Shown here piece after piece: positions 43,493 through 53,189 of a stretch of 64,000 nt of DNA; the stretch's first letter is position 1; the number at the start of each line of letters is the position of its first letter. The notes under the pieces were generated by a model. That model had not been told where the DNA came from, did no database searches, and saw only the letters and a program-made list of their open reading frames with translations. The stretch is from Gemmatirosa kalamazoonensis. Lineage in GTDB: Bacteria > Gemmatimonadota > Gemmatimonadetes > Gemmatimonadales > Gemmatimonadaceae. Where the stretch lies: NCBI RefSeq assembly GCF_000522985.1, contig NZ_CP007128.1:4634220-4698219 (forward strand), read 5' to 3'. The position numbers and the translations under genes are program-made.

Positions 43493-45774
43493 CAACCCGC
43501 GTACACGCGCGCCGCCGCCGCGTGCAGCACGCCCACCTGGCGCGCGAGCCGCTCGAGCCCCACGCCGACGGCGGGCAGCTCGTGCGTGCTGCGCAGCGCG
43601 CGACGGTCGCGCGGCACGGTCGGGTCCGCGCGGCGGTGGGCGAGGCGCGCGACCGGCTCGGGGAGCGGCGGCGGGGCGCGCTCCTCGCGCACCGCGTCGC
43701 CGAGGTCCGCGAGCGCGACGTCGAGCGCGCGGGCGAGCACCAGGTGCTCCGCGGACGTGGGCCGCAGCCCGCCGCCGCTCACCGCGATCGTCGTCAGCGC
43801 GCCGGCCATGCGCCGCACGAACGTCAGCATCGTCATCAGCGACTCGACGTCGGCGACGCGTCCGGGTGGCTCACCGAGGAACCGCTGGATCGCCGCGTCG
43901 ACGTTGTTGCTCGCGAGCCCCACGGCGCGTCGCGCTGCCGCGACCTGCTCCTGCGACGCCGACTCGGCGCCGACGGCGCGCCACTCCACCGCGCGGAAGA
44001 AGCCGCGCAGCGCGTCGAGCATCCGGCCGAGCTCCGACGGCAGGCGGCGGTACTCCCAGCTCGGCCACAGCACGCGGCTCGCCACGAGCGCGAGCGCGCC
44101 GCCTAACAGCGTGTCGAGCCCGCGCACGAGCGCCACCGACCAGTCCCCCGCCGCCGGCTCGGCGAGCAGCACGAATACCGGCGTGAGGAAGAACGTGAAC
44201 AGCCCGTAGTGCGATGCGCGCACCGCGATGCTCGCCACGGCGAGTGGGAACATGATCGCCCCGATCGCGAGCCGGTCGCGCACCACGGCCGCGAGCAGCG
44301 CGGATACGAGCCCGCCGAGCAGCGTCCACGTGAGCCGCTCGAGGCCACGCCGCTGCGTGAGCCCCGCGTACGGCTGCAGCACGATGAGCGCCGTCGTCGT
44401 CACCCACGTCGCGTGCGGCAGGCGCGCCACGGCCCCGAGCCAGGTGGCCACCGCCGCGACGACGGCGACGCGCATCGCGTGGCGCATCGCGAGCGAGTCG
44501 GGCGTGAGGTTCGCGCGCAGGACCGTCCATGGGGCCGGCTGCGCGGCGCGCAGGTCGGCGTCGAGATCCTGCGCCGGCGCGCGCGGTGTGCCGGCCGGCG
44601 CCTGTCCGCCGCTGAGGAGCGACGCGGCCGCCTCCGCGCCGGTGTCGACGAGCGTGACGGCGTGCTCCAGCAGCGCGGCCGCGTTGCGCGCTGCGGTCGC
44701 GCGCGGCGACGACGGATCGTGCTCCGTCTCGGCGGCCTCCCACAGCGCGACGATCGCGCGGTCGGCGCGGTGCGCGGTGGGCGGCGGCGACGCGCGCCAC
44801 CGACCGATCACGGGGATGGAGTCGGCGACGGACGTGAGCGCGTCGCCCACCGCGTCCACCGCGTCGACGAGCGCGTGCACGAGGCGGTCGTCGGACGGCT
44901 GCGCGTCGGCCGTGCCGCCGGCGCGCCGGTCGCTCGCCGCGCGCGCGGTCGCCTCCACCTGGTCCGCCGCGGCAACGAGCGTCTCGAACAGCAGCTCCGC
45001 CGACTCGAGCAGCACGACGAGGTCCTCGCCGCGCCGGCTCGACCCGACGCGCGTGCGCCGCGTCTCGCCGAACGTCACGCGGGCCGTCTCGATCGCCGTG
45101 CGGATGGCCGCGTGCTCGCGGAGCGCGAGGTCGTGCCACGGCGCGCCGCCGTTAGGCGCCGACGCGATCGCCGCCGCCATGCCGCGCGCGTAGCCCGCGA
45201 GCAGGTCGTAGCACGCGGCGATGGTGCGGCGCGCGGGCTGCCACGGGCGCAGCGGCCACACGAACAGCGTGAGCAGCATCGCCCACGCGCACCCGGCGAG
45301 GAGCAGCGCCGCGCGGGCCGCCGCGCCGCGCACGTCGGTGGCGGTGCCGAGCGACGCGACGAACGTCACGGCGAGCAGGCTTCCCACGCTCGTCGCGGCG
45401 TCGCCGAACAGTCGCAGCAGCGCGCCGCCCGCCGCCCACACGAACACGAGGACCACCGACGTGAGCGGCGCGCGGGCGGCGAGCGCGCCGACGAAGCACG
45501 ACACCGCACCGCCCACGGCGAAGGCCGCGAGATGCCGCGCGCGCGCCCGGTACGCGCCGCCGGTGTCCGCGAACGTCGAGAGCCACCCGCCCATCGCCGC
45601 CCAGATGAGGATCGGCCTCGCCGTGGCGTACGCGGCGAGGATCGGGAGCACGGTCGCCATCCCCGCGCGGAGCCCGCCAAGCAGCGTGGCGAGCGTCGCG
45701 ATGCGGCTAGTCGGCAGCTTCAGCGTCGACGTCAGCACGTCGCGCGTGCGGGTGGCGAGTCGCGGTGTGGGCAC
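43492..45774 (-). CDS. FUSC-family membrane protein
   Basis: 760 residues. An N-terminal block of about six helices ([29 protein letters not shown]) and a second block after residue 420 ([15 protein letters not shown]) match the two membrane halves of FUSC/YccS-type proteins. A large cytoplasmic region lies between them. The family is an aromatic-carboxylate or lipid efflux relative; substrate unknown. It ends in repeat array 4. The heptamer occurs at 44101 and 45152. Confidence 0.85.
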   Translation of the reverse strand: MPTPRLATRTRDVLTSTLKLPTSRIATLATLLGGLRAGMATVLPILAAYATARPILIWAAMGGWLSTFADTGGAYRARARHLAAFAVGGAVSCFVGALAARAPLTSVVLVFVWAAGGALLRLFGDAATSVGSLLAVTFVASLGTATDVRGAAARAALLLAGCAWAMLLTLFVWPLRPWQPARRTIAACYDLLAGYARGMAAAIASAPNGGAPWHDLALREHAAIRTAIETARVTFGETRRTRVGSSRRGEDLVVLLESAELLFETLVAAADQVEATARAASDRRAGGTADAQPSDDRLVHALVDAVDAVGDALTSVADSIPVIGRWRASPPPTAHRADRAIVALWEAAETEHDPSSPRATAARNAAALLEHAVTLVDTGAEAAASLLSGGQAPAGTPRAPAQDLDADLRAAQPAPWTVLRANLTPDSLAMRHAMRVAVVAAVATWLGAVARLPHATWVTTTALIVLQPYAGLTQRRGLERLTWTLLGGLVSALLAAVVRDRLAIGAIMFPLAVASIAVRASHYGLFTFFLTPVFVLLAEPAAGDWSVALVRGLDTLLGGALALVASRVLWPSWEYRRLPSELGRMLDALRGFFRAVEWRAVGAESASQEQVAAARRAVGLASNNVDAAIQRFLGEPPGRVADVESLMTMLTFVRRMAGALTTIAVSGGGLRPTSAEHLVLARALDVALADLGDAVREERAPPPLPEPVARLAHRRADPTVPRDRRALRSTHELPAVGVGLERLARQVGVLHAAAARVYAG

Positions 45775-45936
45775 GGCGCACGATCACGAGGGCCCCCCGC
45801 GAGAAGCAAGGGCGACGACTGCAGGCGACGGCCACGGGCGACGACTGCCGGCGAGGACCCGGGGCGGCGCTCAAGGCGCCGCGGCCGGATGCCGAGACTC
45901 CCACGGACTCGTCACGCCGTTCCGTCACCCTCCGCC

Positions 45937-47442
45937 ATGCGGCTCCAGCTCCCCATCGCTCGCGTCGGTCTGCGCGCGCGGCTCTCGTTAGGCATCGGCG
46001 CCGTCGTCGCCGTCGTCGCAACGCACGCCGTCGTCGTGTACGTCGTCGTGCGCCTCGCCCCCGCGCTGCTCGTTCCGGCGCTGCTGGGCGGGATGGCCGC
46101 CGTCGTCGGGTGCGGGATCGCGCTCGCCCGCGCCGCCGTCCGGCGCGTCGTGGATCCGCTGGCGTCGCTCGCCGACCACGCGCGTCGCCTCGCGTACGGC
46201 GACCTCGGGGACCCGGAGCGCGACCCGGAGCGCGAGCTGCCGACGTTCGACGGCGGTGACGAGATCGCGGCGCTCGCCGACGCGCTGCGCGACGTCGTCG
46301 CGTATCAGCGCGAGGTGGCCGCCGCCGCGGAGCGGCTCGCGCGCGGCGACCTGTCGGGCGGGCTCGAGCCGCGGTCGCCCGACGACGTGGTGGCGCTACG
46401 CATGAACGCCGTGCGGGACGACGTGCGCGAGGTCATCGACACGACGCGCGCGATCGCCGCCGCGGCGCGCGCGGGACGGCTCGCCGAACGCGCCGAGTCG
46501 TGGCGCGCCGCGGGCGCGTACCGGATGCTGCTCGAGGAGCTGAACGCGACCGTGGACGCGGTCGTCGCTCCGGTCCATCGCGCGGTGAGCACGAGCGCCG
46601 AGGATCTCGACCGGCTGCGCGGCGAGGTCGCGGCGATCGCGCGGCGGCTGTCGGACACGTCGTCGCGCATCGGCGGCGAGAGCGACGCGCTCGCCCGCCA
46701 CGCCGTCGAGCAGAGCACGTCGCTCGACGGGATCGCGACGAGCCTCGCCGCGCTCGCCGCCGCGACGGCGCGCCACTCGGCGACGGCGGCGGAGGTGCGT
46801 GGGCTCGTCGAGGGCGCGTGCGCGGTGGCCGACGACGGCGCGGCGGGCATGGCGCGCCTCACGAGCACGATCGCGGAGGTGGCGACGGCGGCGACGGCGA
46901 CGCGGAAGGCGCTGAAGACGATCGACGCGATCGCGTTCCAGACGAACCTCCTCGCGCTGAACGCGGCGGTCGAGGCGGCGCGCGCCGGCGACGCCGGTCG
47001 CGGCTTCGCCGTCGTCGCGGAGGAGGTGCGCGCGCTGGCCGGGCGGTCGGCCGCGGCGGCGCGGGAGACGGCGGCGCTCGTCGACACCGCGGCCGGGCAC
47101 GCGACCGCCGCCGTCGCGCTGAACGGCGCCGTCGAGGCGCGGCTGGCCGAGATCGCGGAGCAGGTGCGGCGCGTCGGGGCCGTCGTCGCCGCCGGCGCGG
47201 GAACGGGCGAGGCGCAGGCGATGCGCGTGCGGCAGGTCGGCGCCGCGCTGGAGGCGTTGCGCGCCGGCACGTCGCGGTGCGTCGCGCACGCGGACGCGTC
47301 GGCGGGCGCCGCGGCGGCGCTCGACGCGGAGAGCCGCGCGCTCGCGGCGCTCGTGACCGGCAGCGCGCCGCCGCCCGATCCGGCGCGGAAGCCGACCGGG
47401 TTCCGCAAGGAGCGGCGGCGGTCGGTGTGGGGCGACAACTGA
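45937..47442 (+). CDS. methyl-accepting chemotaxis protein-like receptor
   Basis: 501 residues. Two adjacent membrane segments near the N-terminus ([18 protein letters not shown] and [12 protein letters not shown]) have almost no periplasmic loop. A HAMP domain with [12 protein letters not shown] follows. The cytoplasmic MCP core contains the hairpin-tip signature [19 protein letters not shown] (residues about 332-350) and [10 protein letters not shown]. No ligand domain, so it may sense membrane or cytoplasmic state. No CheA/CheW/CheY in the window. Confidence 0.88.
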   Translation: MRLQLPIARVGLRARLSLGIGAVVAVVATHAVVVYVVVRLAPALLVPALLGGMAAVVGCGIALARAAVRRVVDPLASLADHARRLAYGDLGDPERDPERELPTFDGGDEIAALADALRDVVAYQREVAAAAERLARGDLSGGLEPRSPDDVVALRMNAVRDDVREVIDTTRAIAAAARAGRLAERAESWRAAGAYRMLLEELNATVDAVVAPVHRAVSTSAEDLDRLRGEVAAIARRLSDTSSRIGGESDALARHAVEQSTSLDGIATSLAALAAATARHSATAAEVRGLVEGACAVADDGAAGMARLTSTIAEVATAATATRKALKTIDAIAFQTNLLALNAAVEAARAGDAGRGFAVVAEEVRALAGRSAAAARETAALVDTAAGHATAAVALNGAVEARLAEIAEQVRRVGAVVAAGAGTGEAQAMRVRQVGAALEALRAGTSRCVAHADASAGAAAALDAESRALAALVTGSAPPPDPARKPTGFRKERRRSVWGDN

Positions 47443-47577
47443 CCTCGCGACTGACCCCCCGCTGACGCCCCGCGCGGGCCTCAGCGCTTTGCAGCGCTAG
47501 CACGTCATAGGTACGAACTCCCGAACACCGGCCGATCCGTCGGCCGGGGTCGTTTCCTCGTACCGCGTGCCAACCGC

Positions 47578-50199
47578 ATGACGAACCGAGTAGTCCCCCT
47601 GCTGGCGATCGCGGCCGCCGTCGCCGCGTGCTCGCACCAGGCAGCGAAGCCCGCCCCCACTCCCACGCCCACGCCGGGTGCGGCGCGCGGCGGCATCTCG
47701 CAGAATCCGGCCCCCGAGGGGCAGCCGCCCGCCGGCGACTCGACCGGCGCCGGCGGTGCCGGCGGTGGCGTCGCCGGACGCGGCGGCGTCCCCGGGCAGC
47801 CGCGCCCGTACAACCGCGTCATCACGCCCGGCGCGCGCACGCGGCGCGGCATGTTCGCCGTGCACCGCGTGAACGACCGGCTGTACTTCGAGATCCCGAC
47901 GCGGGAGCTGAACAAGGACATGCTCGTCGTCGGCCGCTACACGCGCGCCGCGGCGTCGAACCCCACGACCGGCCAGGGCGGCGGCTTCGGCGAGTATGCC
48001 GGCGACCAGTTCAGCGAGCGCACGCTGCGCTGGGAGCGCAACGGCAACCGCGTCATCCTGCGCTCGCCGTCGTTCGCCATCACCGCGGACACCGCGGCGT
48101 CGGTGTATCGCGCGGTGGAGAACTCTAACTACGGGCCGATCATCGCGGTGCTGAACGTCGAGGCGTACGGCCCGGACAGCGCGGCCGTCGTCGACGTGAC
48201 GCGGCTGTTCACGACGTTCGTGCCGGAGTTCGCGGCGATCCGCGGCAACACGCCGCAGACGATCGACCCGACGCGCTCGTACATCGAGCGCGCGCTCGCC
48301 TTCCCCGACAACGTGGAGGTCGAGGCGACGCAGACCGGTACGCCGGCGGCCGCCGGCGGCCCGGGCGGCGGGGGCGGGGGCGCGGGCGCCGGCGGCGCCG
48401 CGCGCAGCGCGCAGAGCGTGCTCGCGCACTGGTCGATCGTGCGGCTGCCGGAGCAGCCGATGATGCCGCGTCGGTTCGACGAGCGCGTCGGCTTCTTCTC
48501 CATCCGCAACGTGGACTTCGGCACGAACGAGCAGCGCTCGGCGCGCCGCGAGTACATCACGAAGTACCGTCTGGAGTGCGCCGGCGCGCCGGACGCGCAG
48601 GGGCTGTGCACGCCGAAGAAGCCGATCGTCTACTACGTCGACCCGGCGACGCCGGAGTGGCTCAAGCCGTGGATGCGCCGCGCGATCCTCGACTGGCAGC
48701 CGGCGTTCGAGGCGGCGGGCTTCCGCGACGGCATCGTCGCCGCGGACCCCCCGGCGAACGATCCCGACTGGTCGCCCGAGGACATCCGCCACACGGTGAT
48801 CCGCTGGCTGCCGTCGACGGTGGAGAACGCGGTCGGTCCGCACGTCAGCGACCCGCGCACGGGCGAGATCCTGAACGGCTCGACGCGCATCTTCCACAAC
48901 GTGATGAACCTCGCGCGCGAGTGGTACTTCACGCAGGTCTCACCGCTCGACCCGCGCGCGCAGCGGCTCCCGCTCCCCGACTCGCTCGTCGGCAAGCTGA
49001 TGGAGTTCGTCGTCGCGCACGAGATCGGCCACACGTTGGGCCTCCAGCACGACCAGATCGGCTCCTCGACGTATCCGGCCGACAGCGTGCGCAGCGCGTC
49101 GTGGGTGCACCGCATGGGGCACTCGCCGTCGATCATGGACTACTCGCGCTTCAACTACGTCGCGCAGCCCGAGGACAAGATCGACGTGAACGACCTCGGC
49201 CCGAAGGTCGGCCCGTACGACAAGTTCGCGATCATGTGGGGCTACAAGCCGATCCCCGGCGCCCGTACGCCGGACCAGGAGCGGCCGACGCTCGAGTCGT
49301 GGGCGCGCATGCAGGACACGATCCCGTGGTATCGCTTCTCGGCCAACAACGAGTTCGGTCAGTTCGGCACGCTGAACGAGGCGGTGGGCGACGCCGACCC
49401 GGTGAAGTCCACGGCGTTAGGCTTCAAGAACCTCAAGCGCGTCGTGGGCTACGTGTACGACGCGACCGTCAGGCCGGGCGAGGACAACGACGAGCTGCAG
49501 GAGGTCTACGGGCGCGTCGTCAGCCAGTGGGCGACCGAGGCCGGCCACGTCGCGACGATGATCGGCGGCGGCACCGTGCAGTACAAGTCGGGCAGCCAGA
49601 AGGGCGCCGTGTACGAGCGCCTCTCGCGCGAGCGTCAGGCGGCGGCGGTGCGCTTCCTGAACGAGAACGTGTTCGAGACGCCGACGTGGCTCATCCGCCC
49701 CGAGATCGCGTCGCGCATCGAGGCGAGCGGCATGATCCAGCGCATCAACGGCGCGCAGACGCGCGTGCTCACGGCGGTGCTGAACGACGGGCGGCTCAAC
49801 CGCCTGCTCGAGGGCGAGGCGCTGAACCCGACGAGCGCGTACAAGCTCGCGAACATGCTCGACGACCTGCGCCACGGCATCTGGTCGGAGATCTACACGG
49901 GCCGTCCGGTGATCGACGCGTACCGCCGCGAGCTGCAGAACGACTTCCTGACGCAGATCGACCGCAAGATCAACCCGCCGGCGACGCCCGCCGCGGGCGG
50001 TCAGGGCGGCGGTGGCGGCGGCTTCGGCCAGCCGCAGGCCCCGCTCGCCGACGACGCGAAGTCGCAGCTGCGCGGCGAGCTCGTGACGCTGCGCAACGAC
50101 ATCCAGCGCGCGATCGGCTCCGCCGGTGACCGCGCGACGACGCTGCACCTGCAGGGCATGGTGCACCGCATCGCGGACATCCTGGAGCCGAAGAAGTAA
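47578..50199 (+). CDS. zinc-dependent metalloprotease (DUF5117/DUF5118 family)
   Basis: 873 residues. Lipoprotein signal [11 protein letters not shown]. Gly/Ala-rich spacer (to about residue 75), then the DUF5118/DUF5117 region. The metzincin motif [11 protein letters not shown] (His481, Glu482, His485, His491) with Met-turn S-I-M-D-Y-S gives strong evidence of zinc peptidase activity. The C-terminal domain is unassigned ([14 protein letters not shown]). Envelope-exposed. It is followed five bases later by repeat array 5. The heptamer occurs at 49417. Confidence 0.88.
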   Translation: MTNRVVPLLAIAAAVAACSHQAAKPAPTPTPTPGAARGGISQNPAPEGQPPAGDSTGAGGAGGGVAGRGGVPGQPRPYNRVITPGARTRRGMFAVHRVNDRLYFEIPTRELNKDMLVVGRYTRAAASNPTTGQGGGFGEYAGDQFSERTLRWERNGNRVILRSPSFAITADTAASVYRAVENSNYGPIIAVLNVEAYGPDSAAVVDVTRLFTTFVPEFAAIRGNTPQTIDPTRSYIERALAFPDNVEVEATQTGTPAAAGGPGGGGGGAGAGGAARSAQSVLAHWSIVRLPEQPMMPRRFDERVGFFSIRNVDFGTNEQRSARREYITKYRLECAGAPDAQGLCTPKKPIVYYVDPATPEWLKPWMRRAILDWQPAFEAAGFRDGIVAADPPANDPDWSPEDIRHTVIRWLPSTVENAVGPHVSDPRTGEILNGSTRIFHNVMNLAREWYFTQVSPLDPRAQRLPLPDSLVGKLMEFVVAHEIGHTLGLQHDQIGSSTYPADSVRSASWVHRMGHSPSIMDYSRFNYVAQPEDKIDVNDLGPKVGPYDKFAIMWGYKPIPGARTPDQERPTLESWARMQDTIPWYRFSANNEFGQFGTLNEAVGDADPVKSTALGFKNLKRVVGYVYDATVRPGEDNDELQEVYGRVVSQWATEAGHVATMIGGGTVQYKSGSQKGAVYERLSRERQAAAVRFLNENVFETPTWLIRPEIASRIEASGMIQRINGAQTRVLTAVLNDGRLNRLLEGEALNPTSAYKLANMLDDLRHGIWSEIYTGRPVIDAYRRELQNDFLTQIDRKINPPATPAAGGQGGGGGGFGQPQAPLADDAKSQLRGELVTLRNDIQRAIGSAGDRATTLHLQGMVHRIADILEPKK

Positions 50200-50204
50200 C
50201 CTCC

Positions 50205-50297
50205 GCTGCGTCGCTGCGTCGCTGCGTCGCTGCGTGGCTGCGTGGCTGCGTGGCTGCGTGCTCGCGTGATCTCACGCAGCCACGCAGCCACGCAGCG
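50205..50297. repeat. 3'-end inverted tandem-repeat array 5 (8-base units)
   Basis: Starts five bases after the DUF5117 stop. Seven or eight copies of GCTGCGTC/GCTGCGTG face about three copies of the inverted CACGCAGC. The left arm is longer than the right. It then runs towards the zinc-ribbon start at 50381. Confidence 0.8.
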
Positions 50298-50380
50298 CGT
50301 TTGGCACCCTGCGTTCGACGAGATCCGATCCGCAGCGCCACGGATTGGTCGCGCATCGGAGGCGGCGTTATGATGCGTGC

Positions 50381-50911
50381 ATGAGCGAACAGACCGTCCA
50401 GCCAGGAGAGGCGCCGAGCTGCCCGAAGTGCGGCGGCGCGATGTGGGACAACCGCGAGTCGAAGCGCAACCCGCGCGCGCCCGACTTCAAGTGCCGCGAC
50501 AAGGCGTGCGACGGCGTGATCTGGCCGCCGCGCGATGCGGTGCCGGCGCCCGCCGCGGCGACGGACACGACGTACGAGCCGCGCCAGTGGCCCGCTCCCG
50601 CCGGCACGCCCGACGACCCCGCGTGCCCCGTCTGCGGCGGCAAGATGTGGGACGACCGCACGTCCAAGCGCAACCCGCGGGCGCCGGACTTCAAGTGCCG
50701 CAACAAGCCCAAGGTCATGGGCGGTCCCGGCTGCCCCGGCGTCATCTGGCCGCCGCGCGAGGGCGAGTCGCGCGCCCCCGCGGCGGCCGGCGCGCGTCCG
50801 GCCGCGCCGCGCCCCGCCGCCCGCCCCGCTCCGCCGCCGCCCGCCCACGACGCGCCGCCGCCGTCGGACAACGACTATCCCGGCTACGACGACGAGGACC
50901 TGCCCTTCTAG
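50381..50911 (+). CDS. double zinc-ribbon protein with SSB-like acidic C-terminal tail
   Basis: 176 residues. Two near-identical zinc ribbons (Cys14/17/38/43 and the copy with C-P-V-C and a later Cys pair) contain the same M-W-D-[ND]-R-x-S-K-R-N-P-R-A-P-D-F-K-C segment. They are followed by an Ala/Pro linker of about 50 residues and an end that reads Y-D-D-E-D-L-P-F. This acidic-hydrophobic tip resembles the D-D-D-I-P-F end of single-stranded-DNA-binding protein SSB, which recruits replication and repair enzymes. No OB fold is present. A nucleic-acid-binding adaptor is a reasonable inference. ATG 50381 is preferred over 50345. Repeat array 6 follows at its stop. Confidence 0.75.
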   Translation: MSEQTVQPGEAPSCPKCGGAMWDNRESKRNPRAPDFKCRDKACDGVIWPPRDAVPAPAAATDTTYEPRQWPAPAGTPDDPACPVCGGKMWDDRTSKRNPRAPDFKCRNKPKVMGGPGCPGVIWPPREGESRAPAAAGARPAAPRPAARPAPPPPAHDAPPPSDNDYPGYDDEDLPF

Positions 50912-50992
50912 GGCAGGAGGGCAGGAGGGCAGGAGGGCACGAGGAGCGATCAGCCTCTCGTGCCCTCCTGCGCTCCTGCCCTCGTGCCCTCG
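50911..50992. repeat. 3'-end inverted tandem-repeat array 6 (8-base units)
   Basis: It begins with the stop codon of the zinc-ribbon gene. GGGCAGGA copies face CTCCTGCC/CTCGTGCC copies, around a GAGCGATCAGCCTCTC centre. It also encodes the last dozen residues of the convergent gene at 50950-51714, so the array extends into coding sequence. It shares its centre with array 9 at 57518. Confidence 0.8.
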
Positions 50993-51714
50993 ACGTACCC
51001 CGCCAGCCGGTCGGCGAGTGACGAGAGCTGACCGGCGCGGCGGCGGACGATGCGCGTGAAGATCGTGCGCGCGAGGCCGTAGCTGCCGGCGATCAGCAAC
51101 CCCCACAGCCCGGCGGCGGCGAGGGCGGAGTGCAGCACGGCGAGTCCGGTCCCGACGGCGATGCCGCTCCCCCCGCCGCCGACGCCGCCCATGATGCCCC
51201 CGAACAGGCCGCCGGCGAGCGACGTCACCCGCTCCTCGACACGGATGGCCGTGCGGCCGCCACGCGCGACCACGGTGACGCTGACCTGGCGCGACCCCGC
51301 CTGCCCTCGCTGCATCGCCGGGGTCGAGCCCCACGCGAGCGTGCGCCCCAGCATGCTGAACGTGCCGACGTCGTTCATGGAGCGGCGGATCTCGTCGACG
51401 AGCACGTCGTACTCCGCGGGCGGCACCTCGCCGTCGACGACGCGCTCGTAGCGCAGCAGCGTCGGCGCGCCAAGGAAGCCACCGCCGGGGCCCGGGAGCG
51501 CCGCGGCGGCCGCGTCGCGCGGCGACAGCTCGGCCGCCGCCTGGCGCACGAGCGCCGGGTCGAGCCCCGCCTCGCGCGCCACCGACTCGAGGTCGGCGAG
51601 CGACATCCCACCGGCGTCGCTCTGCCGCGCCTCCTGCAGCTCCCCCGCCCGGCGCAGGATGAGCGACACCTCGTCGTCGTCGAATCGGCGGCCGTCGGGC
51701 GGCGGGCTGGTCAT
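50950..51714 (-). CDS. membrane protein with Gly-rich segment
   Basis: 254 residues from ATG 51714. The N-terminal section (L-A-D-L-E-S-V-A-R-E-A-G-L-D-P, then A-A-E-L-S) is a SHOCT/helical-like motif. The middle is beta-rich (Q-V-S-V-T-V-V-A-R-G-G-R-T-A-I-R-V-E-E-R). Two C-terminal hydrophobic segments are Gly-rich (G-G-G-S-G-I-A-V-G-T-G and L-W-G-L-L-I-A-G-S). Not recognised. The last residues (E-G-T-R-A-G-A-Q-E-G-T-R-G) are translated from array 6 repeats, so the true end may differ. Confidence 0.65.
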   Translation of the reverse strand: MTSPPPDGRRFDDDEVSLILRRAGELQEARQSDAGGMSLADLESVAREAGLDPALVRQAAAELSPRDAAAAALPGPGGGFLGAPTLLRYERVVDGEVPPAEYDVLVDEIRRSMNDVGTFSMLGRTLAWGSTPAMQRGQAGSRQVSVTVVARGGRTAIRVEERVTSLAGGLFGGIMGGVGGGGSGIAVGTGLAVLHSALAAAGLWGLLIAGSYGLARTIFTRIVRRRAGQLSSLADRLAGYVEGTRAGAQEGTRG

Positions 51715-51870
51715 GCCCCGAATGTACAAGGGACAAACGGAACTCGGGTGTTACCCGTGGAGTGGGCGAGGCTGCTCGATTCGTGACGCGGCGTGCCTCT
51801 TGCCCGGTCCGTGGAAGTCGGGTGCGTCTTCCACGATCTCGCGCCGGACACCTCCAAGTCATACACCGCC

Positions 51871-53064
51871 ATGCGATTCCCTCGTTTCGGGGTCCTCGCC
51901 GCGACGGCGCTCGTCGCGGCCTGCGGCTCGAAGGACAACGGCACCACCGAGCCGGTCACGCCGACGACCGGGATGTCGACGACGGCGCGCGCGTACCTCA
52001 CGGAAGCGCTCGACTTCGAGCAGGACGTCTTCTACTGGGGCGACAAGATCAACTGGACGACGATGCGCGCCGACGTCATGTCGAAGGCGGCGAACGCGCA
52101 GAAGCCGTCGGACACGTACAACGCCATCCAGTACTCGATCGACCACTACTTCCGGCCGCTCGGCGACTTCCACAGCGGCTTCTGGCCGCCGAGCGAGGCA
52201 CCCGGGCGCACCGACAGCCCGCCGAACAACCCGCTGTACCTCGTGCAGGGGCAGATGCTCGGCAAGGTCGCCTATCTGTACGTGCCGACGTTCGCCGGCC
52301 TGAACCCGAAGGGGCGCGCCGACACGACGCTCGCGATGATCAAGGCGCTCGACGCGAACAAGCCGTGCGGCTGGATCATCGACCTGCGCACGAACCCCGG
52401 CGGCACGTGGGCGGCGATGTTCGCCGGCCTGAACCCGCTCGTCGGCGACGGCCAGTTCGCGGGTCTCGTCGACAACACGAACGCGAAGGCGTACTTCTAC
52501 GTCCAGAACGGCGAGGCCGGGATCTACGACCCGTCGACGCGGAAGAACTACCCGCAGGTCACCGCGTCGAGCACGTACACGCTCAATCATCCCAACCCGC
52601 CGGTCGCGCTGCTCCAGGGCCCGTGGACGGCGAGCGCGGGCGAGATCATCCTGCTCGCGTTCAAGGGCTATCCGAACGCGACGAGGTCGTTCGGCACGAA
52701 CTCCTCGGGCGACACCACGGTGCCCGCGGGCGAGTACCTGCCGCCGGACAGCGCGTACCTGAACATCACCGCGGCGATCATGTTCGACCGCACCGGAAAG
52801 CTCTACGGCAACGCGATCACGCCGGACCAGGTCATCCCGTCCGACACGACGTACAACCGCTCCCCCGGCGCCAGGGACCTCTCCACGACGGCGGCGTTGA
52901 ACTGGCTCGCCACGCGGCCGGAGTGCGGCGGCACCGGCTCGACGCAGGACCTGCCGGCGCTGCGCGCGAACCCGGACGCGTTCCCGCAGTCCACCGGCCC
53001 GCGCACGCGGCCGCTCAACGTGAGCCCGTACTTCCTCACGAACCGGGCGGCGACGACGTTCTGA
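51871..53064 (+). CDS. S41-family peptidase, lipoprotein
   Basis: 397 residues. The signal L-A-A-T-A-L-V-A-A-C ends in Cys18. The S41 (tail-specific protease/C-terminal processing peptidase) domain shows L-R-T-N-P-G-G-T-W and the nucleophile region W-T-A-S-A-G-E, where Ser255 is the likely catalytic serine; a paired lysine or histidine could not be placed firmly. No PDZ domain is visible. Periplasmic or surface. ATG 51871 is preferred; 51793 adds a non-homologous leader. Repeat array 7 follows. Confidence 0.8.
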   Translation: MRFPRFGVLAATALVAACGSKDNGTTEPVTPTTGMSTTARAYLTEALDFEQDVFYWGDKINWTTMRADVMSKAANAQKPSDTYNAIQYSIDHYFRPLGDFHSGFWPPSEAPGRTDSPPNNPLYLVQGQMLGKVAYLYVPTFAGLNPKGRADTTLAMIKALDANKPCGWIIDLRTNPGGTWAAMFAGLNPLVGDGQFAGLVDNTNAKAYFYVQNGEAGIYDPSTRKNYPQVTASSTYTLNHPNPPVALLQGPWTASAGEIILLAFKGYPNATRSFGTNSSGDTTVPAGEYLPPDSAYLNITAAIMFDRTGKLYGNAITPDQVIPSDTTYNRSPGARDLSTTAALNWLATRPECGGTGSTQDLPALRANPDAFPQSTGPRTRPLNVSPYFLTNRAATTF

Positions 53065-53180
53065 CGGCGACCTTGTAACGGCGACCTGCGAACGGCGACC
53101 TTGTCAGTGCGACAGGTCGCCGTTTTCAGTCGCCGTTCACGGGTCGCCCTGCTCGTGCCGCCCTCACAAGGTCGCCGTCG
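53065..53180. repeat. 3'-end inverted tandem-repeat array 7 (about 15-base units)
   Basis: Directly after the S41 stop. Copies of CGGCGACCTTGTAACGGCGAC face ACAAGGTCGCCG, with a further AGTGCGACAGGTCGCC region in the middle. Arms are less regular than in other arrays. It ends just before the M13 start at 53190. Confidence 0.7.
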
Positions 53181-53189
53181 ACAGCCCCC

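Noticed and set aside
50205-50297. CRISPR array
   Set aside because: Units are 8 bases, contiguous with no spacers, and inverted; no cas genes.
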